From assembly GCA_902477055.1 (NCBI GenBank), contig CABSFY010000020.1, forward strand, positions 1-26,338: a stretch of DNA of 26,338 bases. The letters are read 5' to 3'. Positions 12,972 to 19,668 of this stretch are shown here, piece by piece (position 1 is the stretch's first letter; each line of letters opens with the position of its first letter). The position numbers and the translations under genes are program-made. A model generated the notes under the pieces. It saw only the letters and a list, made by a program, of their open reading frames with translations. It was not told the DNA's origin and ran no database searches. The stretch comes from an uncultured Eubacteriales bacterium. Its GTDB lineage: Bacteria > Bacillota > Clostridia > Oscillospirales > Oscillospiraceae.

Positions 12972-14729
12972 TTACATCCGGTCCGGGGCCTCGAAGCCGA
13001 GCAGGTCGATGCACTCCTCCAGCGCGCGCTTGGCCAGTGCCGCAAGGGCGACATAGCCGCGCTGCTTTGCTTCGTCCGGCTCGGAGAGAATGCGGGTTTC
13101 GTGATAGAATTTGTTCGCGGCGGTCGCGACCTCGTAGGCGTAGGCGCAGACGGCGTTCGGGGCGCTGTCGCGGTAGGCCATGGCGAGCTGATCGGGCATC
13201 TGCGAGAGCGTGAGCTGCAAGGCCTTGGCGCTTGCATTATCCGCCGGAGCGACGGAAAGCGTATCGACGGGCTTCCCGTAGCGCGACAGAATCGACTTGA
13301 TGCGCACGATGGTGTACAGTAGATACGGACCGGTGTTGCCCTCGAAGGCGGCGAAGCGCTCCAAGTCAAAAATGTAATCCTTCGTGGCAAGATTCGACAG
13401 ATCGCCGTATTTCAGTGCGCCGATGGCAATTTTCTTTGCCGTTTCGTGCGCCTCGTCGCCGGTGACGAGCTGGTTCTCCGCGATGCGGTCCTCCACATAG
13501 CGCGTCACATCGGCGATCAGTGTTTCCAGTCGGACAAGGCCGCCCTCGCGGGTTTTGAAGGGCTTGCCGTCCTTACCGTTCATCGTGCCGAAGCCGATGT
13601 GCTGTAGCTCCGTCGTCGCCGGGGCGATGCCGCTCTTGCGGGCCGCGCGGAATACCTGCTCAAAATGCAGGCTCTGCCGCTTGTCGGTCACGTAAAGAAT
13701 CTTGTCGGGGTGATAGTCCTCCATGCGCTGGACAATCGTCGCGAGGTCGGTCGTCGCATAGAGTGTCGCGCCGTCGCGCTTGACCATGATGCAGGGGGGC
13801 ATCTCCTTGCGATCGCCCTCCTCGGCCACCTCGATAACCTTCGCGCCGTCGCTGTCCTTCAAAAGGCCCATCGCGTTCAGCCGCTCCAGCATCGGCGGGA
13901 TGTAGGCTTCTGCGTCGCTTTCGCCCTTCCAGACATCAAACGTGACGTTCAGGTTCTCGTAATTTTTCTTCAGATCCGCCACAGAGATGGCCAAAATCCG
14001 CTGCCACAGGGCATAATAGCCGCGCTGATGTGCCTGAAGCTGCGCCGTGATGGCATGGGCCTTGGCGGCAAATTCCGGATTTTCCTTGCTCTTGCCGCTG
14101 GCAAAGGGATATAGCTCCTCCAGCTCGGACACGGTGCAGGGCGCTTCGGTGGGGTATTCGCCGGTGAAATCCGGGTCAAAATACGGCAGCTCCGGGTGGC
14201 GCTCCTGCAATTCCGCGATGACCAGGCCCATTTGCAGGCCCCAGTCGCCCAGATGAATGTCGCCGATGACCTCGTCGCCGAAGTAGCGGTAGATGCGCTT
14301 GATGCTCTCGCCGATGATGGCGGGGCGCAGATGGCCGACGTGCAGGGGCTTAGCGACATTCGGGCCGCCGTAGTCCAGCACGACGCGGCGGCCGGTGGGT
14401 GCGCCGAGGCGGGCGAGCTTTTCCAGCCCGCGTAGCTGCTCCAGATGGGCGGCGAGATAGTCCTCCCGCACGCGCAGATTCAAAAAGCCGGGCGCGACGG
14501 CCTCCGCCGAGGCGAAAACGGCGCTGTCCTGTAGCTGCTGCGCCACGTCGGTCGCGATTTGCAGCGGGGCTTTATGCGCCAGCTTCGCCGTGGGCATCGC
14601 GCCGTTGCACTGAAATTCACACAGGTCGGGCCGGTTTGAAACGGTGACCTTCCCGTTCCCGGCAGGATACCCCGCCGCCGCAAATGCCTCCCCAACGGCA
14701 TGGGAAAGCAGATCAAGCAATTTTTCCAT
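12972..14729 (-). CDS. argS: Arginyl-tRNA synthetase
   Basis: A 585-residue class I aminoacyl-tRNA synthetase that charges tRNA-Arg. The N-terminal additional domain (about 1-105) recognises the tRNA D-loop. The catalytic fold carries the HIGH motif as HVGH (130-133) in GGPNVAKPLHVGHLRP. The segment LGDWGLQMG, the IMVKRDGATLYATTDLA stretch and a non-canonical KMSKS position (DGKPFKTREGG) are all usual for ArgRS. The C-terminal DALR anticodon-binding domain includes FEGNTGPYLLYTIVRIKSIL and the family-type ending. The ATG has AGGAG nine bases upstream. No T-box is visible in the 212-base gap upstream, which is filled with repeats. Confidence 0.97.
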   Translation of the reverse strand: MEKLLDLLSHAVGEAFAAAGYPAGNGKVTVSNRPDLCEFQCNGAMPTAKLAHKAPLQIATDVAQQLQDSAVFASAEAVAPGFLNLRVREDYLAAHLEQLRGLEKLARLGAPTGRRVVLDYGGPNVAKPLHVGHLRPAIIGESIKRIYRYFGDEVIGDIHLGDWGLQMGLVIAELQERHPELPYFDPDFTGEYPTEAPCTVSELEELYPFASGKSKENPEFAAKAHAITAQLQAHQRGYYALWQRILAISVADLKKNYENLNVTFDVWKGESDAEAYIPPMLERLNAMGLLKDSDGAKVIEVAEEGDRKEMPPCIMVKRDGATLYATTDLATIVQRMEDYHPDKILYVTDKRQSLHFEQVFRAARKSGIAPATTELQHIGFGTMNGKDGKPFKTREGGLVRLETLIADVTRYVEDRIAENQLVTGDEAHETAKKIAIGALKYGDLSNLATKDYIFDLERFAAFEGNTGPYLLYTIVRIKSILSRYGKPVDTLSVAPADNASAKALQLTLSQMPDQLAMAYRDSAPNAVCAYAYEVATAANKFYHETRILSEPDEAKQRGYVALAALAKRALEECIDLLGFEAPDRM

Positions 14730-14794
14730 AGGTGAATACTCCTGTAATTTGCTAATTGCAATATATTTTTGTATTTCCGGACAGCGGCATCTGC

Positions 14795-14841
14795 GGCTCC
14801 CTCTGCCGAGGCCGCTTCGCTACCCTCACAGAGGGAGGCTT
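14795..14841 (-). repeat. Family B double-hairpin repeat, copy 5 (inverted, degenerate)
   Basis: Inverted orientation, best matched to copy 2 over ACCCTCACAGAGGGAGG. The middle hairpin (GAGGCCGCTTCGCT) is degraded. It lies in the argS-arcA gap (14730-14941). Confidence 0.55.
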
Positions 14842-14851
14842 TGAAGCTGCC

Positions 14852-14879
14852 CACGAATCACTGGCCACGATTCCCTCGT
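14852..14879 (+). repeat. Heptad tandem repeat, four units
   Basis: Four 7-base units in register: CACGAAT, CACTGGC, CACGATT, CCCTCGT. The second unit closely resembles the TACTGGC unit of the 8909-8936 array. Confidence 0.5.
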
Positions 14880-14895
14880 TGACAGTACCGGCAGC

Positions 14896-14921
14896 GGCGG
14901 GATGAGGGCATCGCGCCCTAC
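14896..14921 (-). repeat. Family A palindromic repeat, copy 6 (inverted)
   Basis: GGCGGGATG faces CATCGCGCC around loop AGGG and is followed by CTAC. It stands 20 bases from the arcA stop codon. Its arms have one unpaired position, and its layout is the same as copies 2 and 5. Confidence 0.65.
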
Positions 14922-14941
14922 GAATGAAATCCGATGGGCGC

Positions 14942-16159
14942 TTACTCCCGCACAAGGGGCATACTCATGCAGCGGGGGCCGCCGCGGCCGCGGCTCAGCT
15001 CGCCGCTGGGAATTTTCAGCACCTCGATGCCCTCGTTCTCCAGCAGACGGTTGGTCACGTAGTTGCGGTCGTAGGCAATGACCGTGCCGGGCCGGATGCA
15101 CAGGACGTTCGAGCCGTCGTTCCACTGCTCGCGCTGTGCCGCGATCTGGTCGCCGCCGCCGCAGCGCAGGAGTGTTACCTGCTCGACACCCACGGCCTCG
15201 GCCAGCACCGCTTCGACCGATTCTCCCACGCGCCGTGCCTCCGGCTCGCCGTTTTTGCCGGGGATCAGCTCGAAGATTTGCAGGTTGTCCAGAATCGTCG
15301 GATGGACAAGAAACTTATCGCGGTCGATCTGCGTCAACACCGTGTCGAGGTGCATGAACGCGCGGGTGCTGGGGATGTCAAAGGCCAGCACGCGGCGGAT
15401 CGCAGCCGTTTCGTCGCGGAAAATATTCCGTGCGAGGCGCTCGATCGCCTCGGGCATGGTGCGCTGTGAAATGCCGACTGCAATCGTATCCGCGCTCAGG
15501 TTCAGCACGTCGCCGCCTTCCAGCGTGAACGGCTCGTCGGGGGAGTAGTAAAACGGCACTTTCCCGGTGTAATCCGGGTGATGATGCAGAATATAATCGC
15601 TGTAGATCGTCTCACGGTTGCGCGTGATCGAATACATATGGTGCAGCGACACGCCATGGCCGATGGAGGCGAAGGGGTCGCGCGTGAAATACAGATTCGG
15701 GATGGGGTCGAGGACAAAGTGCGTCTTATCGTTGCGCAACGAGGCCAGCGAACGGACCCCGTGCTGCGGCAGCTCGTCGAAGCGCACGCCTGTCATGGTC
15801 TTGAACACCAGCTCGTCCGCCGTCGGCAGGGACAGCAGTACCTCCGTCAGCGCCTTGCGATAGCTATTGGCCACCGCGCCGCTGCGCCGGATGAAATCCT
15901 CCACGAAGCGCTCCTTCAGCGCGTCGCTCTGCGAAAGCGTCTGCGCGGCAAGATCGGAAAGATACACGACATCGACCCCGTTCGCGCGCAGAATTTCGGC
16001 GAAGCGGTCGTGCTCCTTCTGCGCCCCGTGCAGATACGGAATGTCGTCGAACAGCAGCCGCTCCAGTGAATTCGGCACGAGCTGCTCCAGCTCACAGCCG
16101 GGACGCTGCAACAAAACCCTTTTCAGCGTACTGACCTCGCTCCTGACGCAAATCGCCAT
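14942..16159 (-). CDS. arcA: Arginine deiminase
   Basis: A 405-residue cytoplasmic enzyme converting arginine to citrulline and ammonia. The catalytic set of the family is complete: Asp161 in YFTRDPFAS, Glu214 in LEGGDVLNL, His270 in AFMHLDTV and the nucleophile Cys397 in GRGGPRCMSMPL. The start is the ATG at 16159 (MAICVRSEVSTLKRVLL), with GGAG nine bases upstream; a TTG seven codons earlier lacks a site. Usual length is about 405-415. In many bacteria arcA is followed by arcB and arcC, which turn citrulline into ATP. Neither they nor an arginine/ornithine antiporter is present here, so the rest of the pathway would have to lie elsewhere. It has its own promoter. Confidence 0.95.
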   Translation of the reverse strand: MAICVRSEVSTLKRVLLQRPGCELEQLVPNSLERLLFDDIPYLHGAQKEHDRFAEILRANGVDVVYLSDLAAQTLSQSDALKERFVEDFIRRSGAVANSYRKALTEVLLSLPTADELVFKTMTGVRFDELPQHGVRSLASLRNDKTHFVLDPIPNLYFTRDPFASIGHGVSLHHMYSITRNRETIYSDYILHHHPDYTGKVPFYYSPDEPFTLEGGDVLNLSADTIAVGISQRTMPEAIERLARNIFRDETAAIRRVLAFDIPSTRAFMHLDTVLTQIDRDKFLVHPTILDNLQIFELIPGKNGEPEARRVGESVEAVLAEAVGVEQVTLLRCGGGDQIAAQREQWNDGSNVLCIRPGTVIAYDRNYVTNRLLENEGIEVLKIPSGELSRGRGGPRCMSMPLVRE

Positions 16160-16221
16160 AGCATCACACTCCGTTTCCAAGGCCGTGCCGTTTCCACCCC
16201 GGCCTAAAATATTTGTCCTTT

Positions 16222-16250
16222 ATTTTACCACATTTTCGCAATAAAAACAA
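16222..16250 (-). promoter_or_regulatory. Promoter of arcA
   Basis: On the minus strand TTGTTT (16245-16250), a 17-base spacer and TAAAAT (16222-16227), with TGG before the -10 (extended). It starts transcription about 55-60 bases above the arcA ATG, in an AT-rich island after the mtaB stop codon. Confidence 0.7.
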
Positions 16251-16273
16251 TCGTAATTTTCCCGGTTTCCCCA

Positions 16274-17572
16274 TCATCCCGCAGGCTCCGGCGTTCCCTC
16301 CACACCGTCGGCGCGAAGGGCGGTGATGCGGACGTTGCGAATGATATTATGTAAACCTTCGCCGTGGGCGTAGACCTTCACGCCGTTCGGCGCGTGGCCG
16401 GTGAAGAAGCCGTCCTCCATCTGCTCGAACAGCACCGGCTGCACCGAGCCGAGCAGGGCGGTGTCGTATTTCTCGCGCAGCGCTCGCGCCATTTCTCCGG
16501 CGGCGGCGGCGCGTTCGGCCTTGACCGCTTTGGGAATCTGACCGGGCATGGCGGCGGCGGGGGTCCCGTCGCGCCGGGAGTAGGGGAATACGTGCATCGC
16601 CGCGAAGCCGCATTTTTCCGCGAACGCCAGCGATTCGGCGAATTCCGCCTCCGTTTCCTGCGGGAAGCCGACGATCAGGTCGGTCGTGATCGCGCAGCCC
16701 GGGAACCACCGGTGCAGCAGCGTGACGCTCTCGAAATAGCGGGCGCTGTCGTATTTTCGGTTCATGCGGCGCAGTACGGTGTCCGAGCCGCTTTGCAAGC
16801 TCAAATGGAATTGCGGGCAGAGATTTTGATACCGTGACAGGGCGGAGCAGAATTCTTCGTCCACGATGCGCGGCTCCAGCGACCCAAGTCGGATGCGCAC
16901 GTCCGGCACCGCGCGGCAGATCGCCTCGGCCAGCGTGACAAAGCGGTTGCCGTCGCGCCATTCCCAGCCCCACGAGGCAATTTCGATGCCGGTCAGGACA
17001 ATCTCGCGGTAGCCCTGTGCGGCCAGCCGCTGCGCCTGCACCACGGCCTCGGCGACCGGCAGCGAACGCACCGGCCCGCGCGCATAGGGGATGATGCAGT
17101 ACGAGCAGAAATTGTTGCAGCCGTCCTGCACCTTCAGCATGGCGCGGGTCCGCTCGGAGAGGCCACCCGCCGGGAGCTGCTCAAAGCCCCTGCGCCGCAG
17201 TGCTTCATCCACGGCGACGCGTTTTTCGCCGTCGCGGGTCCGCACGGCATCGAGCAAAAGCTGCAAAAACGCCTCCCGTCCGCCGCTGCCGGAAATCACA
17301 TCCACGCCGAGGGCCTGCACCTCGTCCGTGCTGACCTGCGCATAGCAGCCGCAGACCGCGACGATGGCATCCGGATTTTCCCGGCGCAGGCGGCGGATGA
17401 GCGTGCGGTTTTTCCGGTCGGCGACGGCCGTGACGGTGCAGGTGTTGATGATGTACGCGTCGCACGCGCCCTCCTCGGCCGCCGTGTGGCCAAGTGCGGT
17501 CAATTGTTGCTCCATTGCCTGCGTTTCGTACTGATTCACCTTGCAGCCGAGGGTATAAAATCGAAACTTCAT
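16274..17572 (-). CDS. mtaB: tRNA t6A37 methylthiotransferase MtaB
   Basis: A 432-residue radical SAM enzyme that adds a methylthio group to N6-threonylcarbamoyl-adenosine 37 of tRNA (ANN-decoding). The N-terminal cluster-binding domain has Cys10 (TLGCKVNQYE, the form typical of MtaB rather than MiaB), Cys45 (NTCTVT) and Cys74 (AVCGCYAQ). The radical SAM motif is CNNFCSYC (Cys152, 156, 159). Later motifs LGSLEP and FHLSLQSGSD and a C-terminal TRAM-like region also fit. The ATG at 17572 is chosen for its GGAG site seven bases away and for agreement with the family start; the frame is open upstream but unlike MtaB. A terminator-like hairpin abuts the ribosome site. Confidence 0.95.
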   Translation of the reverse strand: MKFRFYTLGCKVNQYETQAMEQQLTALGHTAAEEGACDAYIINTCTVTAVADRKNRTLIRRLRRENPDAIVAVCGCYAQVSTDEVQALGVDVISGSGGREAFLQLLLDAVRTRDGEKRVAVDEALRRRGFEQLPAGGLSERTRAMLKVQDGCNNFCSYCIIPYARGPVRSLPVAEAVVQAQRLAAQGYREIVLTGIEIASWGWEWRDGNRFVTLAEAICRAVPDVRIRLGSLEPRIVDEEFCSALSRYQNLCPQFHLSLQSGSDTVLRRMNRKYDSARYFESVTLLHRWFPGCAITTDLIVGFPQETEAEFAESLAFAEKCGFAAMHVFPYSRRDGTPAAAMPGQIPKAVKAERAAAAGEMARALREKYDTALLGSVQPVLFEQMEDGFFTGHAPNGVKVYAHGEGLHNIIRNVRITALRADGVEGTPEPAG

Positions 17573-17583
17573 TACTTTTCTCC

Positions 17584-17605
17584 AAAAAATCCCGTCTGGC
17601 GGGAT
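17584..17605 (-). terminator. Terminator-like hairpin in the mtaB leader
   Basis: Read on the minus strand, ATCCCG pairs with CGGGAT across a 5-base loop and is followed by TTTTT, then directly by the mtaB ribosome site GGAG (17580-17583). No minus-strand gene ends here, so it is in the mtaB 5' leader. The 6 bp stem is short; it could be an attenuator or a decayed element. Confidence 0.45.
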
Positions 17606-17611
17606 GAAATA

Positions 17612-17643
17612 TTGAACAAAAAACGACTTGCTTTTTTGTTGAA
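17612..17643. repeat. Operator-like inverted repeat between mtaB and the HPr-like gene
   Basis: Twelve-base arms (TTGAACAAAAAA and TTTTTTGTTGAA, one mismatch) are separated by 8 bases. The repeat covers the -35 region of the rightward promoter and lies in the mtaB leader. It could bind a dimeric repressor. With 14 A/T bases in the arms, DNA bending or chance is also possible. Confidence 0.45.
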
Positions 17644-17657
17644 TTTCACGGTATAAT
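17628..17657 (+). promoter_or_regulatory. Promoter of the HPr-like / dacF unit
   Basis: TTGCTT (17628-17633), an 18-base spacer and a perfect TATAAT (17652-17657). It reads toward the HPr-like gene 65 bases away. The reverse strand of the same site also contains TATTAT, so a leftward promoter for mtaB may overlap it. Confidence 0.7.
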
Positions 17658-17722
17658 ATGCGCATATCCATTGTACCAAGTTTTGGGACAAAAGTATAGT
17701 CCTATCTTTCGGAGGAACCTGC

Positions 17723-17944
17723 ATGACCGTTCGTTTTGCTTCCTTAGGCGATATCAGAGAGTTCGTCAGTCTGGCGACCCTACAGCCCTACGACGTGATG
17801 GTGCTCGATGGGGACCGCACCGTGAACGCCAAGAGCTTTATGGAGATGTTCACCATCGAGTTTGCCCATCCGCTGCGCGTCGAGGCCGGAGAACATACCG
17901 ACGCCTTCGCGCACGTCGCGAAAAAATTTATCTGCGCAGCATAA
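17723..17944 (+). CDS. HPr-like protein lacking the phospho-histidine
   Basis: A 73-residue protein resembling HPr of the phosphotransferase system. The match is over VMVLDGDRTVNAKSFMEMFTI (25-45) and the end EAGEHTDAFAHVAKKFI, where HPr has a strand, the VNxKSxMG motif around the regulatory serine, and GxDExxA. Ser38 corresponds to the HPr-kinase serine. The first part (SLGDIREFVSLA) replaces the usual GxHARPA, so the active-site His is missing and it cannot carry phosphate in the standard way. It may act as a regulator. GGAGGA lies seven bases before the ATG. It is the first gene of a probable unit with dacF, 51 bases downstream. The family assignment is by eye. Confidence 0.7.
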   Translation: MTVRFASLGDIREFVSLATLQPYDVMVLDGDRTVNAKSFMEMFTIEFAHPLRVEAGEHTDAFAHVAKKFICAA

Positions 17945-17950
17945 CCGCCG

Positions 17951-17995
17951 CCCTCGCTTCATACGCTTGTACAAAGCTGAAGCGGGGGGATTTTT
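17951..17995 (+). promoter_or_regulatory. Terminator-shaped hairpin overlapping the dacF ribosome site
   Basis: CCCTCGCTTC (17951-17960) pairs with GAAGCGGGGG (17979-17988), 10 bp with one G-T wobble. An inner GCTT/AAGC stem lies in the loop, and ATTTTT follows directly before the dacF ATG. The right arm contains the G-rich stretch that is the only candidate ribosome site for dacF. The hairpin could terminate most transcripts of the HPr-like gene, hide the ribosome site, or both. Confidence 0.65.
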
Positions 17996-19159
17996 ATGTA
18001 TCAGCGTATTGTTTGTATCGTGTTGGCCGGGCTGCTTGTCCTGGGACTGGTCCCGGCGGTGCGGGCGGCGGGACCGGAGATTGCCGCGCCGTCCGCAATC
18101 CTGATGGATGCCGCCACGGGGACGATTCTCTACGAAAAAAACGCCCACGAAAAGCTCGCGCCGGCCTCGGTGACGAAGGTCATGACGCTGCTTCTGGTCA
18201 TGGAGGCACTGGAAAGCGGGCGAATTTCGTGGGGCGATACCGTGACGGCCTCCGACCACGCGGCCGGAAAGGGCGGCAGCCAGGTCTATCTGGAGCCGGG
18301 TGAGCAGATGGGCATGGAGGAAATGTTAAAATCCGTCGTCGTCAGCTCGGCCAACGACTGCGCCACCGCGCTGGCCGAGCATATTGCGGGCAGCGAGGCC
18401 GCGTTCGTCGAGATGATGAACGCCCGTGCCGCCGAGCTGAACCTGACGGACACGCATTTTGTCAACTGCACCGGCCTCGACGACGAGCCGAGCGCCGCCG
18501 AGCATCTGACGAGCGCACACGACGTCGCTGTTATGTCGCGGGAGCTGCTGAAGCACGACGATATCCGCAAGTACACGACCATTTGGATGGACACCGTGCG
18601 CGGCGGGAAATTCGGCCTGTCGAACACGAACAAGCTCGTGCGCTTTTACGAGGGAACGACGGGGTTGAAAACCGGCTATACCTCGGCGGCGGGCCACTGT
18701 CTGTCCGCCTCGGCCAAGCGCGACGGCATCGAGCTGATCGCCGTGGTGCTGCACTGCGCCAGCTCGACCGATCGTTTCCAGTCGGCCAAGGCACTGCTGG
18801 ATTACGGCTTTGCGAACTACGCTCTCATCAGCGCCGAGCCGCCGGAGGAGCTGTCGCCGATTCCCGTCCGGCTGGGGACGCAGAACGCGCTCACGCCGGT
18901 CTTGCAGCAGAGTGCGCCGATTTTGATCGATAAGGCCGTGCAGGCGCAGGTGACGAAAACCGTCGTTCTGGAGCCGGAGCTGGAAGCCCCGGTCGAGGCA
19001 GGGCAGCAGGTCGGGACGATGACCGTCGCCGCCGGGGATAAAACCCTCGCGGAGCTCCCCATTGTCGCCGCCGAAAGCATCCCACGCCTGACCCTCTGGG
19101 ACCTCACCGTCCAACTCCTCCGCCGCCTCTGCATGGGCAGTGAGCGAGAAACGTCCTAG
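17996..19159 (+). CDS. dacF: D-alanyl-D-alanine carboxypeptidase (PBP5-like)
   Basis: A 387-residue secreted penicillin-binding protein that trims the terminal D-Ala from peptidoglycan stem peptides. A signal peptide (1-24, ending AVRA) is followed by the serine-peptidase domain with SxxK (Ser58-Lys61 in APASVTKVMT), SxN (Ser118-Asn120 in SSANDC) and KTG (225-227 in GLKTGYTSAAG), all intact. A C-terminal PBP5-type domain (about 285-365) and a final amphipathic segment (LTLWDLTVQLLRRLC) could hold it at the membrane. The symbol follows the clostridial/Bacillus usage; dacA or dacB homologues cannot be separated by eye. It probably shares a promoter with the HPr-like gene. Confidence 0.92.
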   Translation: MYQRIVCIVLAGLLVLGLVPAVRAAGPEIAAPSAILMDAATGTILYEKNAHEKLAPASVTKVMTLLLVMEALESGRISWGDTVTASDHAAGKGGSQVYLEPGEQMGMEEMLKSVVVSSANDCATALAEHIAGSEAAFVEMMNARAAELNLTDTHFVNCTGLDDEPSAAEHLTSAHDVAVMSRELLKHDDIRKYTTIWMDTVRGGKFGLSNTNKLVRFYEGTTGLKTGYTSAAGHCLSASAKRDGIELIAVVLHCASSTDRFQSAKALLDYGFANYALISAEPPEELSPIPVRLGTQNALTPVLQQSAPILIDKAVQAQVTKTVVLEPELEAPVEAGQQVGTMTVAAGDKTLAELPIVAAESIPRLTLWDLTVQLLRRLCMGSERETS

Positions 19160-19222
19160 ACCGCAGTAGGGTGGGGGGAAAAAAGCCCGCCCTGCGCATG
19201 AAATGGGTGTTCCGGCGACAGT

Positions 19223-19264
19223 GAAAAAGCAAGGGCATGAGGAAGGCCCCCTCATGCCCTTTGC
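19223..19264 (-). terminator. Terminator of the decayed minus-strand gene
   Basis: GGGCATGAGG (19233-19242) pairs with CCTCATGCCC (19250-19259), extended by GCAA/TTTGC. On the minus strand it runs into CTTTTTC. It begins 13 bases after the remnant's stop codon. On the plus strand it could also stop dacF transcripts, although with a poor T-tract. Confidence 0.8.
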
Positions 19265-19276
19265 ACTGGAAGTGCG

Positions 19277-19570
19277 TTATTTGGAATAAGTACCTGCGAC
19301 CTCGGTGCCGTCGCCGTTGTAGCACGGGCCGTCAACCGGCACCGCTGTTGGTCAGGCTGTTGTTAACGGTGTAGGTCAGCTTGCTCTGATCGCAGGCGTA
19401 GAAGGTGCAGCTTTCGAGCGAATAGCCGCGTTATCGGCCTTTGTAGAGAACACCGCGCCGTTCTTAAAGGGCACGCCCTTGATGGTTGTGTCGGAATTGA
19501 CCCATGCGTCCGTCCAGTTTTCAACGACCGCGAGGCCCTTGCCGTCGAGGACGACCGTTTGATCGTTTTT
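19277..19570 (-). pseudogene. Frameshifted C-terminal remnant of a repetitive surface protein
   Basis: Three consecutive minus-strand segments in different frames read as one protein tail. First, TVVLDGKGLAVVENWTDAWV through GAVFSTKADNA. Then, after a frame change near 19420, GYSLESCTFYACDQSKLTYT through NNSLTNSG. Then, after another near 19335, VDGPCYNGDGTEVAGTYSK and a stop at 19277-19279. The style (short beta strands, Asn and Thr rich, VFSTKADN) resembles the end of a beta-helix surface protein. No start, signal peptide or N-terminal domain remains; upstream it runs into a family B repeat. Sequencing errors could mimic two frameshifts, but the missing front part supports decay. The gap 19160-19659 otherwise holds only the terminator and that repeat. 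Confidence 0.6.
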
Positions 19571-19621
19571 CGAAGGTTGGTCTTTGCGCGGGGCGGGATG
19601 TCTCCGCCGCACCGCAGCGCC

Positions 19622-19668
19622 TTGGCTTCCCTGTGTAAGGAAAGCTGTTGGCCGCAGGCTTACTCTGC
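19622..19668 (+). repeat. Family B repeat, copy 6 (overlaps nagZ end)
   Basis: GGCTTCCCTGTGTAAGGAAAGC matches the first hairpin of copy 3, followed by a CTGTTGGCCGCAGGC-type second hairpin as in copy 4. The element runs past the nagZ stop codon at 19660-19662, so the last codons of nagZ lie in repeat sequence. Confidence 0.6.

Noticed and set aside
14730..14941. T-box or other tRNA-sensing leader for argS
   Set aside because: The gap is short and filled by B, heptad and A repeats; I see no specifier loop or T-box AGGGTGGNACCGCG-type motif.
16160..16180. Seven-codon N-terminal extension of arcA from TTG
   Set aside because: No ribosome site precedes it, whereas the ATG at 16159 has GGAG at nine bases and matches the family start.
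17573..17671. A 33-codon upstream extension of mtaB
   Set aside because: It spans the terminator-like hairpin and the divergent promoter, and the family begins at MKFRFYTLGCKVNQ.
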